Assembly: GCA_007118525.1 (NCBI GenBank)
Contig: SKRK01000301.1
Location: forward strand, 1-5,374
Length of the DNA: 5,374 nucleotides
Direction of reading: 5' to 3'
Source: Balneolaceae bacterium
GTDB taxonomy: Bacteria; Bacteroidota; Rhodothermia; Balneolales; Balneolaceae
This document shows, piece after piece, positions 1 through 5,374 of the stretch. The position numbers and the translations under genes were made by a program. Position 1 is the stretch's first letter. Every line of letters starts with the position of its first letter. The notes under the pieces were generated by a model. It did no database searches. It had not been told where the DNA came from and saw only the letters and a program-made list of their open reading frames with translations.

Positions 1-21
1 AACACCGGGTTGTACTATCAA

Positions 22-62
22 TCGTTAAATCGGACTTTGGATATCGCAAATCGCATATCCTT
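22..62. repeat. Degenerate heptanucleotide array, ATCG type
   Basis: The word ATCG or a near variant recurs at 29, 43 and 50 with ATCC at 57, at 7- or 14-nt intervals. The clearest adjacent pair is TATCGCA (42-48) and AATCGCA (49-55). The phase breaks at the left edge, where ATCG at 21 is 8 nt before the next copy. Short decayed heptamer arrays of this kind are familiar in gene-free DNA of Bacteroidota-like genomes. No function is claimed. Confidence 0.45.
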
Positions 63-163
63 CAATTTAGATGCCTTGGTCTGAATCGAACCTTTTAGGA
101 GACCTCCTCTTGTACTTTAATCTTGAGCTCCCGATGGGTCGGGCTATCAATATTGCTACAATT

Positions 164-191
164 TGCATCCTGCACCTTGCGCCTTGAAAGT
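164..191. repeat. Degenerate heptanucleotide array, TGCRYCY type
   Basis: Consecutive 7-mers read TGCATCC (164-170), TGCACCT (171-177) and TGCGCCT (178-184), followed by the decayed unit TGAAAGT (185-191). Three in-phase units sharing TGC at the start and C at position 6 are unlikely by chance. The array follows the hairpin at 126-145 and is probably non-coding. Its unit differs from that of the array near 22-62. Confidence 0.5.
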
Positions 192-292
192 GTTCGGTGG
201 CCACCCACCCAAAACCCGAGCCCGGATGCTGATCAACGTCCGGATTATAATCGAGGAGTTGTTTATGGGAGCCCTCAACCGAGTCTCCTGAA

Positions 293-982
293 TCAACCCC
301 CTGCCAACTCCATGATACGATTAATCATAAAGATCATATAGCCAATCACACCGGCAAAAAAACCGGTCATGATCACAAAAAAGATATAGCCGGTAGCATA
401 AGATGAGATAAGCCTGATCCAGTCCAGGATTCCGGCAGGGCGCAGGTAGAGCTGGTAGATCCAGATCATCACGCCCGCTACCAAAACAGCGGGCAGGGTA
501 GCGTTCACAAAAGGATCGGTCAGTGAATAACCCAAAAACATCCAAATCGGGATAAGAGGGAGAAGTGCAATCATCGAAGCACCCACCGCATAGCTGTTCA
601 GGATCAGGTTGCTGTAGAATCCCTCCATCTCATTTCGCAAAAAAATCAGACCGCCGATTGAAAGCATCGGGATAAAAATGACTACCAGGGCCAGTGGAAG
701 AAGCTGGGTGGACGCACGCACGTTGCTCACCTGGATCCACTCTGCAATCTCCTGCATCTGTTCGTTTCCCTCTTCCGGTACAAGGCCGGCCGCATCGGGC
801 TCAAAGCTGAAATCAACCAGAAGTGTATTGAGCAGGAGCACGGCAATCATCCCTATCATGATAAACTTAAAGGGATGCATAAACCGGCTTTCACCGTTTT
901 CCCCGCCATGCAGAAAACTGTCGATTACGTTTCGGGGTGTGCTGTAGAGCTGTTGAAAGGTTTCGATGTATGATTTCAGCAT
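293..982 (-). CDS. DUF3667-like multi-pass membrane protein, unknown function
   Basis: This 229-residue protein has about five hydrophobic segments (roughly residues 38-57, 93-115, 127-151, 161-181 and 196-220). It begins with a cytosolic-looking stretch, TPRNVIDSFLHGG (15-27), followed by RFMHPFKFI (33-41). That layout of a short soluble start, a basic/aromatic motif and then helices resembles the DUF3667 family of Bacteroidota, which has no assigned biochemical role; the match is from memory and is not certain. An acidic loop at about 60-80 separates the first two helices. The ATG is fixed because an in-frame TAA lies four codons upstream. No strong Shine-Dalgarno sequence is seen. The gene is transcribed away from the DUF305 gene, so nothing ties it functionally to that pair. 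A YIP1-like small membrane protein is an alternative description. Confidence 0.8.
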   Translation of the reverse strand: MLKSYIETFQQLYSTPRNVIDSFLHGGENGESRFMHPFKFIMIGMIAVLLLNTLLVDFSFEPDAAGLVPEEGNEQMQEIAEWIQVSNVRASTQLLPLALVVIFIPMLSIGGLIFLRNEMEGFYSNLILNSYAVGASMIALLPLIPIWMFLGYSLTDPFVNATLPAVLVAGVMIWIYQLYLRPAGILDWIRLISSYATGYIFFVIMTGFFAGVIGYMIFMINRIMELAGG

Positions 983-1057
983 GAGTTGATCTTATTTGAC
1001 CAAGGGTTAGTTTCATGTCAAGTGTAAATTGTCAGTGATATGTAGTGCTATAGCTTT

Positions 1058-1080
1058 TCCCCTCCTTATTAAAGAGGGGA
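1058..1080. repeat. C/G-block hairpin in intergenic DNA
   Basis: TCCCCTC (1058-1064) pairs perfectly with GAGGGGA (1074-1080), and TT/AA pairs extend it inward past one mismatch around a 3-nt loop. It is followed by CTTTTC, which is too weak a T-tract for a convincing terminator, and it lies between divergent genes where a terminator is not expected. The G-side and what follows (GGGGACTTTT) resemble the hairpin at 4399-4414 (GGGGACTATT), suggesting a dispersed intergenic repeat. Confidence 0.5.
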
Positions 1081-1102
1081 CTTTTCTAATCACCTTATAC
1101 TT

Positions 1103-1110
1103 TATCTTTG
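1103..1110 (+). promoter_or_regulatory. Possible Bacteroidota-type -7 promoter element
   Basis: TATCTTTG matches the TAnnTTTG -7 consensus of Bacteroidota primary-sigma promoters exactly. The matching -33 TTTG is absent at the usual spacing of about 19 nt; only TTTT at 1082-1085 lies upstream, 17 nt away. If used, it would give the DUF305 gene a leader of roughly 180 nt. An alternative weak pair is TTTG at 1229-1232 with TATTCT at 1252-1257. Start-site mapping would be needed to choose. Confidence 0.25.
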
Positions 1111-1294
1111 GCATGATATTAGTTTGTGACAAGATAACAACTAAAGATCATTTTTTTCGTTTATCGGGTAATGTTGACAGAGTAACAGTTAAACTGAAGT
1201 AAAAATATATTTTCTTTAAACGGTCTGTTTTGTATCGGGCGAATTATTATATATTCTAAGTCAACAAAATTATTATCCAATATCTGTATTTGAC

Positions 1295-2098
1295 GTGAAA
1301 ATACTGCATCTATCTTCTATTCTGAAAACCGCACTGTTTGGAGTTGTACTTTTACTCGGAACAATAGCCTGTTCAGGTACTGAACATCTCAGCGAAACTA
1401 CCAGAACCACCGAATCTATTGAACTGCAGCCGGATCGGTCAGATATGGAGGCCCTCTTTTGGGCTCGTATCGACAGCTCACGGATGAATTTTGTGCAGGC
1501 TGATATCGATTTTATGACCGATATGATTGCCCACCACGCCCAGGCGTTGATTATGTCGAGACTGGCGCCTGAGAATGAGGCCGACCGGTCGATTCAAGTT
1601 CTGGCGGCACGCATTATCAATGCACAGCATGATGAGATCGGCACTATGCAGAAATGGCTGCGCGATCGTGGACAGCCCGTTCCTGAAGTACATATCGACG
1701 GATTGAACCTGATGATACACATGGAAGAAGCGGAGGATGATGGAATGGATCATTCCGAAATGCACCACGATCATGACCATGACGCCGCGAACCACCACGA
1801 CCATGCTATGGATCACGGTGATGATCATATGGGTATGGGGCATCACCACGATATGCCGGGGATGCTTACCCAGCAGCAGCTGGAAGAGCTTGCAGGTTTA
1901 AAGGGGAGAGAGTTCGACAGAACCTTTTTGAAATTTATGATTGAGCATCACAAAGGTGCCATTATTATGGTAGACCAGCTTTTTAGCTCGGACGGTGCCG
2001 CATTAGACCGCGAAGCTTTTGATTTAGCCTCGGGCATAAATGCAGAGCAGATTACAGAGATTGAACGCATGAAACTGATGCTTGAGCAGATGGAATAA
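1295..2098 (+). CDS. DUF305 lipoprotein with His/Met-rich metal-binding linker
   Basis: This 267-residue envelope protein starts with a lipoprotein signal: a basic start, a hydrophobic core at about 12-25, and a relaxed lipobox ending at Cys26 (TIAC). The two halves of a DUF305 (ferritin-like, CopM-related) domain follow. The first carries FMTDMIAHH (73-81), and the second FLKFMIEHH (211-219) with a closing EQITEIERM helix. Between them, residues 151-190 hold 13 His and 7 Met among many Asp, a likely copper-binding or other soft-metal-binding loop. DUF305 proteins are generally linked to copper binding or periplasmic copper defence; the exact ligand here is inferred. The start is GTG: it is the only accepted start codon between the in-frame TAA at 1217-1219 and the signal peptide. 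There is no Shine-Dalgarno sequence, as is common in this group. The LVIVD lipoprotein gene follows after 90 nt with no terminator between, so co-transcription is likely. Confidence 0.9.
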   Translation: MKILHLSSILKTALFGVVLLLGTIACSGTEHLSETTRTTESIELQPDRSDMEALFWARIDSSRMNFVQADIDFMTDMIAHHAQALIMSRLAPENEADRSIQVLAARIINAQHDEIGTMQKWLRDRGQPVPEVHIDGLNLMIHMEEAEDDGMDHSEMHHDHDHDAANHHDHAMDHGDDHMGMGHHHDMPGMLTQQQLEELAGLKGREFDRTFLKFMIEHHKGAIIMVDQLFSSDGAALDREAFDLASGINAEQITEIERMKLMLEQME

Positions 2099-2188
2099 AT
2101 AGTATCGAATCAGCTCAAACAGTGCTTTATGAAATAAAATTGTCTTTAACGGGTTTTTGAAACTCAAAACAACAACAAAAAAACAAGT

Positions 2189-4177
2189 ATGAAAAAGTTA
2201 GTTACAGGAGTCTTATTTACAGTTGCTGCGCTGGTAGGCGTGTACAGCTGCGCATCTACAGAGATGATGCCGCAGCAAAGCAGTACATCAACCATAATGC
2301 CGCTTGCAGAAGCAGAGAGGCCTACTCCGGATCCTCGTGTTGGTTTAGCCGCCGGACTGTTTGATGCCGAAGAGACAATATGGAATTTACGCTTACTCTC
2401 CGCAACACCACCCCCCGAAAAATTTATTGGCTCCTGGGCTACTGACCTGGCTTTTAAAGGCAACTACGCCATCCAGGGAAGCTATAACGGATTTGTAATT
2501 TGGGATATCTCAAATCCAACTAATCCTGAAGTGGCTGTCGACTTTTTGTGCCCGGCATCACAAAGTGATGTTTCAGTCTATGGAGATCTTCTATTCGTGT
2601 CGGGTGAAGGTTTGGGCGGACGCCTGGACTGCGGAACTGAAGGTGTGCAAAGTACTGTAAGTGAGGAGAGGCTTCGGGGAATACGAATATTTGATATTTC
2701 TGATATCCACAATCCCGAGTATATCTCCAACGTACAGACCTGCCGGGGATCACACACCCACTCTGTGCTGGTGGATCCTAATGATGACGAAAATATCTTT
2801 GTATATGTATCCGGTTCCGCACCTGTTCGTCCCGAAGATGAACTTCCGGGATGTGTAGGCGCGATGCCTGATGAAGACCCTGATAGTGCACTTTTCAGAA
2901 TCGAAATTATACAGGTCCCTTTAGCAAATCCACAGGATGCAGCTGTAGTGAATGCCCCGAGAATTTTTGAAGGCCTAACCGCGCCACCTCGTCACGGTCT
3001 TGCCCCTGAAGAACAGGCTGTTGTAGACAGAGCGATTGAACAAGGCCGGTTTGTTGCAACATATAACAATACTCCACAGATATTAAATGACCGAATGGTT
3101 GCCGGATTTCTGCAACAAATAGTAGAAGAGAGGGGTGGTTCAGGTGAACCGACAGAAGCTGACAGTACGCTTCTCAGAGAAAATTTAGATGAACTATACG
3201 GAGAGTGGATGGATGAGCGTATGGCTGCACGCGGGCGCGGGCAGGACGTTGGGCCTAACCAGTGTCATGATATTACTCTCTATCCGGAAATTGGGCTTGC
3301 CGGTGGCGCTTGTGAAGGTTACGGTCTGCTGCTTGATATCACGGATCCCATTAATCCCGTAAGAATCGATGCCGTTGCTGATTCTAACTTTGCATACTGG
3401 CATTCAGCTACATTTAACAACGACGGGACCACTGTGCTGTTTACCGACGAATGGGGAGGAGGAACACAGCCTAAATGTCGTGAAACCGATCCATACGAGT
3501 GGGGCGCAAATGCAATTTATTCTATAGTTGACGGTAAGATGGAGTTCCAAAGTTATTTCAAAATGGATGCTCCACAAACAAGTACCGAAAACTGTGTGGC
3601 TCACAACGGATCCATGATCCCTGTTCCGGGCCGTGATATAATGGTGCAGTCGTGGTACCAGGGCGGTATAAACATGTTTGATTTTACGGATCCCAAAAAT
3701 CCCATAGAGATCGCATTTCACGACCGTGGCCCTATCAGCAGTGAGCGCATGGAAGTGGGCGGAAGCTGGTCGATCTACTGGTACAACGGCGTGTTGATAA
3801 ACTCTGAAATTGCTCGTGGTCTCGACATATTTGAACTGGTTCCGAGTGATTTCCTAACGGAAAATGAGATAGCGGCATCCAAAACGGTAAACATGGATTA
3901 TTTCAATCCACAAGGGCAGCCTAAGTTTACCTGGCCGGCATCTTATGAATTGGCACGCGCCTACATCGATCAGCTCGAGAGAAACAGGGAGCTGGATTTC
4001 GATAATCTTCAGATGTTGAGAAGAGGAATCTCACAGGCAGAAAGAACGGGAGGTTCTGAAAAGTCCCGCCTGTTGAATCAGCTTGCCGGTGAGGTCACAA
4101 CTATGGCCGGCGCTTCAGCCAATAGCGATAAAATGAACAAACTGGCTGAAACAATGAGAGATCTTGCTTCAGACTAG
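2189..4177 (+). CDS. LVIVD-repeat beta-propeller lipoprotein
   Basis: This 662-residue secreted lipoprotein has a signal ending at Cys21 (VYSC). Propeller-type blades carrying the LVIVD signature (hydrophobic strand, then DI/DF, S/T, DPxNP) are visible at about 100-115 (FVIWDISNPTNP), 164-178 (IRIFDISDIHNP), 379-392 (LLLDITDPINPV) and 494-508 (INMFDFTDPKNPIEI), with a further blade near 532-550. Eight cysteines beyond the lipobox (121, 148, 185, 222, 359, 375, 430, 469) suggest disulfides outside the cytoplasm. His motifs SHTHS (188-192), QCHD (358-361), YWHSA (403-407) and AHNGS (471-475) could form a metal or active site. A probably helical, charged insert (about 265-352) interrupts the propeller, and the C-terminal 75 residues look helical. 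The activity is unknown. The ATG lies in an A-rich leader without a Shine-Dalgarno sequence. It follows the DUF305 gene and ends at a strong terminator, so it is the last gene of the unit. Confidence 0.85.
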   Translation: MKKLVTGVLFTVAALVGVYSCASTEMMPQQSSTSTIMPLAEAERPTPDPRVGLAAGLFDAEETIWNLRLLSATPPPEKFIGSWATDLAFKGNYAIQGSYNGFVIWDISNPTNPEVAVDFLCPASQSDVSVYGDLLFVSGEGLGGRLDCGTEGVQSTVSEERLRGIRIFDISDIHNPEYISNVQTCRGSHTHSVLVDPNDDENIFVYVSGSAPVRPEDELPGCVGAMPDEDPDSALFRIEIIQVPLANPQDAAVVNAPRIFEGLTAPPRHGLAPEEQAVVDRAIEQGRFVATYNNTPQILNDRMVAGFLQQIVEERGGSGEPTEADSTLLRENLDELYGEWMDERMAARGRGQDVGPNQCHDITLYPEIGLAGGACEGYGLLLDITDPINPVRIDAVADSNFAYWHSATFNNDGTTVLFTDEWGGGTQPKCRETDPYEWGANAIYSIVDGKMEFQSYFKMDAPQTSTENCVAHNGSMIPVPGRDIMVQSWYQGGINMFDFTDPKNPIEIAFHDRGPISSERMEVGGSWSIYWYNGVLINSEIARGLDIFELVPSDFLTENEIAASKTVNMDYFNPQGQPKFTWPASYELARAYIDQLERNRELDFDNLQMLRRGISQAERTGGSEKSRLLNQLAGEVTTMAGASANSDKMNKLAETMRDLASD

Positions 4178-4218
4178 CAGGGCAGGCCTCTGACAGATAA
4201 TAACTACAAGAATTCAAG

Positions 4219-4256
4219 AAGCCGGCAGCTTTTTAATAAGCTGCCGGCTTTTTTTT
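4219..4256 (+). terminator. Intrinsic terminator of the DUF305-LVIVD unit
   Basis: AAGCCGGCAGCTT (4219-4231) and AAGCTGCCGGCTT (4238-4250) form a perfect 13-bp stem with a 6-nt TTTAAT loop. A run of eight Ts (4249-4256) follows. A-residues before the stem can also pair with the T-run, so it may act weakly on the other strand too. It lies 42 nt after the LVIVD stop codon and closes the two-gene unit. Confidence 0.93.
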
Positions 4257-4316
4257 GTTGAGCTAAAAAATAGAGTACCGGCATCGTGTCTTAAGTGACC
4301 GTAACACCTATCGATT

Positions 4317-4331
4317 TTAACTGTCAGTTAA
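4317..4331. promoter_or_regulatory. Perfect 15-nt palindrome, possible operator
   Basis: TTAACTG (4317-4323) and CAGTTAA (4325-4331) are perfect inverted half-sites around a single T. The spacing and symmetry suit a dimeric DNA-binding protein, but no regulator is identified. The half-site word CAGTTAA also occurs at 1186-1192 upstream of the DUF305 gene, inside another inverted repeat. It lies about 200 nt before the response regulator start, which is far for a simple operator. It could also be a chance AT-rich palindrome. Confidence 0.3.
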
Positions 4332-4338
4332 TAGTTTA

Positions 4339-4451
4339 AACCCGAGTTCGAGATAAGAGTTAATCAAGGAGTGTCCCTACGCCAACTGACGTACTCTCCC
4401 CCCTTCGAAGGGGGACTATTAGAAACATATTCCTTATCTCGAACTCAGGTT
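4339..4451. repeat. 113-nt element bounded by a 19-nt inverted repeat
   Basis: The left arm AACCCGAGTTCGAGATAAG (4339-4357) is complementary to the right arm CTTATCTCGAACTCAGGTT (4433-4451) at 18 of 19 positions. The one mismatch is C/A on plus but a G-U wobble in a minus-strand transcript, so RNA from that strand would pair along all 19. Inside lies the palindrome CCCCCTTCGAAGGGGG (4399-4414). The 9-mer TATTAGAAA occurs at 4417-4425 and again at 4451-4459, overlapping the right edge. There is no coding capacity. It resembles a small dispersed palindromic or MITE-like repeat. A 7-nt word AATAGTT on both sides (4330-4336, 4458-4464) could be a target duplication but is not flush with the arms. 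Confidence 0.6.
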
Positions 4452-4527
4452 ATTAGAAATAGTTAAGAAACTTTGTAACCACTGTGTTTTCCGATCGTCT
4501 TACTTCTGAATCAAAAAATTGAAGGCC

Positions 4528-4938
4528 ATGGAAACGGAAGAATTAAAAGGAACTATAGTCATTGTTGAAGACAATCATCTTCTTTCACTTGTATTGGGGA
4601 AAATAGTTGAAAAGCTTGGATATAGAGTTTTAGCAAAAGCTTCAAATGGCCAGGATGCCATCCAAAATATAAAACATCATAATCCAGATATTGTGTTAAT
4701 GGATGTCTCTCTGGATGATGGGTTCGATGGTATTGAAACCGGCTATCTGATTCGCACTTTTACAGATGTGCCAATCATTTATATTTCGGGCTACTCAGAC
4801 AGCCGTAATATCGCTCGGGCCAGTAAAACTAACTATGTTGATTACCTTATAAAACCTGTAACTCAGGATGACCTTGTGATTCCTTTGAGCAATGCAATTC
4901 AGAGAGGCCGTGAATACTGCATAAATCAGGCGAGTTAA
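4528..4938 (+). CDS. Single-domain response regulator (CheY-like receiver)
   Basis: This 136-residue protein is a single receiver domain. It has the acidic pair Glu14-Asp15 (VEDN), phospho-acceptor Asp59 (LMDV), switch Ser87 (YISG) and Lys109 (LIKPV), so the phosphorylation site is intact. The DGFDGIE segment (64-70) and the YISGYSD stretch resemble receivers that partner with PAS-containing sensor kinases. No output domain follows; the tail is about 25 residues. It would pass a phosphate on or bind a partner in the cytosol, but neither kinase nor target is in the window. I use the ATG at 4528; an in-frame TTG at 4519 would add three residues and is less likely. GAAGG lies only 2 nt before the ATG, too close to be a normal ribosome-binding site. 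The stop is 11 nt from the stop of the converging receiver gene. Confidence 0.88.
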   Translation: METEELKGTIVIVEDNHLLSLVLGKIVEKLGYRVLAKASNGQDAIQNIKHHNPDIVLMDVSLDDGFDGIETGYLIRTFTDVPIIYISGYSDSRNIARASKTNYVDYLIKPVTQDDLVIPLSNAIQRGREYCINQAS

Positions 4939-4949
4939 TACGATAGCCG

Positions 4950-5374
4950 TCAGTTTGCAAATTTTTCGGGGTTTTCTGTTGTGATGTCATCTTTCATGGG
5001 ATGCGAGCATGATATCCAATATTGAACAATTATTTCCAGCATGTCTGCCTGCTTCTCTACTGTATCAGGTTTGCTAAAATAACCTTGCACGCGATAGTGA
5101 TAAGCCTCAAACATTTTTTCTCTGTCGGGATCATTGCTTACAAAAATAAAGGGGATCGATTTTTGTCGCAGAAAATCATCACTGTCAATTGTCTTTTTAA
5201 AATCCATACCGCTCATACCCGGCATGTTCATATCAGAAATGATAAGGAAGATCTCATCTGCATTTTTCTTTAGGTGCTTAAGTGCATCCTTAGCATTGTT
5301 GAAGTACTCCACTTCAATGTCCCAATCCTTTTCGTAAAGCGCGTCTTTGAGAAGGTGTTTTTCATAAACCTGAT
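4950..5374 (-). CDS. Response regulator receiver protein, N-terminus beyond window
   Basis: The last 140 residues of a receiver-domain protein are present, and the frame stays open to the window edge, beginning QVYEKHLLKDAL. A GTG at 5310-5312 lies inside the domain and is not the real start. Visible landmarks are the NAKDAL helix, the phospho-acceptor Asp in ISDMNMPGMSG, the switch Ser in IFVSND and the Lys in YFSKP. The first beta strand with its acidic cluster is outside the window. After the domain comes IIVQYWISCSHP, a tail I associate with lone receivers of Bacteroidota, then about 14 polar residues and the stop. It therefore has no C-terminal output domain. Its role is probably phosphotransfer or signalling by partner binding in the cytosol. 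It converges with the receiver gene at 4528-4938. Confidence 0.88.
   Translation of the reverse strand, partial: QVYEKHLLKDALYEKDWDIEVEYFNNAKDALKHLKKNADEIFLIISDMNMPGMSGMDFKKTIDSDDFLRQKSIPFIFVSNDPDREKMFEAYHYRVQGYFSKPDTVEKQADMLEIIVQYWISCSHPMKDDITTENPEKFAN

Larger units (their letters stand above)
1..292. other. Gene-free region with decayed repeats
   Basis: No reading frame here has both a credible start and protein-like composition. The region holds two degenerate heptanucleotide arrays (about 22-62 and 164-191). It also holds a hairpin at 126-145 (CCCGA/TCGGG stem with a TGGG loop), a small AGGAG/CTCCT inverted repeat at 97-108, and the perfect palindrome GGTGGCCACC at 196-205. Open stretches on both strands at about 187-291 show some codon-like texture but no usable start (see findings). 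The region lies downstream of the minus-strand gene at 293-982. No strong hairpin-plus-T-tract terminator for that gene is visible. Confidence 0.6.
983..1294. other. Divergent intergenic region
   Basis: This 312-nt AT-rich stretch separates the divergent genes at 293-982 and 1295-2098 and should hold promoters for both. I see no gene in it. It contains a C/G-block hairpin (1058-1080), a Bacteroidota-like -7 element TATCTTTG (1103-1110), and a plus-strand TTGACA (1174-1179) followed by the inverted repeat CAGTTAAACTG (1186-1196). On the minus strand, TTGACA (1016-1021) lies about 35 nt upstream of the membrane-protein start, but without a clear -10 at standard spacing. Confidence 0.55.

Noticed and set aside
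123..341. Plus-strand open frame of 72 codons starting at TTG
   Set aside because: It crosses the TGCRYCY heptamer array, runs into the 3' end of the membrane-protein gene on the other strand, has no membrane, domain or motif pattern, and lacks a credible start.
1174..1205. TTGACA as a classical -35 box for the DUF305 gene
   Set aside because: No good TATAAT-like -10 lies 16-18 nt downstream; the nearest AT-rich word is about 20 nt away, and this type of genome usually follows a TTTG/TAnnTTTG promoter pattern.
1478..1849. Minus-strand open frame rich in Val, Met and Ile
   Set aside because: It is the antisense of the DUF305 gene; its odd composition follows from the His/Asp-rich codons (CAT, CAC, GAT) read on the opposite strand.
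4378..4393. TACG/CGTA hairpin with an 8-nt loop inside the 113-nt element
   Set aside because: A 4-bp stem is too short to mean much by itself.
4519..4527. TTG start for the response regulator
   Set aside because: The ATG three codons later fits the usual short lead before the first beta strand and is a stronger start; the TTG has no ribosome-binding site in its favour.
5310..5312. GTG as the start of the minus-strand receiver gene
   Set aside because: The frame continues open to the window edge with receiver-like sequence, and starting here would delete the first strand and acidic cluster, so the gene is truncated by the window.
1..5374. CRISPR array, tRNA, rRNA, toxin-antitoxin pair or phage-defence genes
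   Set aside because: No regularly spaced long repeats, no cloverleaf or rRNA-like stretch, and no recognisable protein of these types in any frame.

Overview
The window reads as chromosomal DNA from a member of the Bacteroidota/Rhodothermota/Balneolota (FCB) side of the bacteria, most plausibly a Balneolaceae-like organism. This is inferred from moderate base composition, start codons with A-rich leaders and no clear Shine-Dalgarno sequence, protein families typical of that group (a DUF3667-like membrane protein, lone receiver domains ending in the IIxYWxxCxHP tail), and intergenic regions carrying degenerate heptanucleotide repeats and G/C-block hairpins. No marker gene fixes the taxon.

Layout. 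Positions 1-292 hold no convincing gene, but contain two decayed heptamer arrays and small hairpins. A five-helix membrane protein of unknown function lies on the minus strand (293-982). A 312-nt divergent intergenic region (983-1294) holds a C/G-block hairpin and possible promoter elements. Two plus-strand genes follow, 90 nt apart: a DUF305 lipoprotein with a His/Met-rich metal-binding linker (1295-2098), and a large secreted lipoprotein with LVIVD-type beta-propeller repeats (2189-4177). A textbook intrinsic terminator (4219-4256) ends this pair. The next intergenic region holds a perfect 15-nt palindrome and a 113-nt structured element bounded by a 19-nt inverted repeat (4339-4451). Two single-domain response regulators then converge tail to tail with only 11 nt between their stop codons: 4528-4938 on plus, and 4950 to beyond the window end on minus, the latter missing its N-terminus.

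How the genes may work together. The DUF305 and LVIVD genes look like one transcription unit making two envelope lipoproteins. One is very rich in potential copper ligands. The other is a propeller with eight extra cysteines and several His motifs. A joint role in handling metal, probably copper, outside the cytoplasm is the most interesting hypothesis here, but it is inferred. The response regulators have no DNA-binding or enzymatic output domain and no kinase is visible, so their pathway cannot be named.
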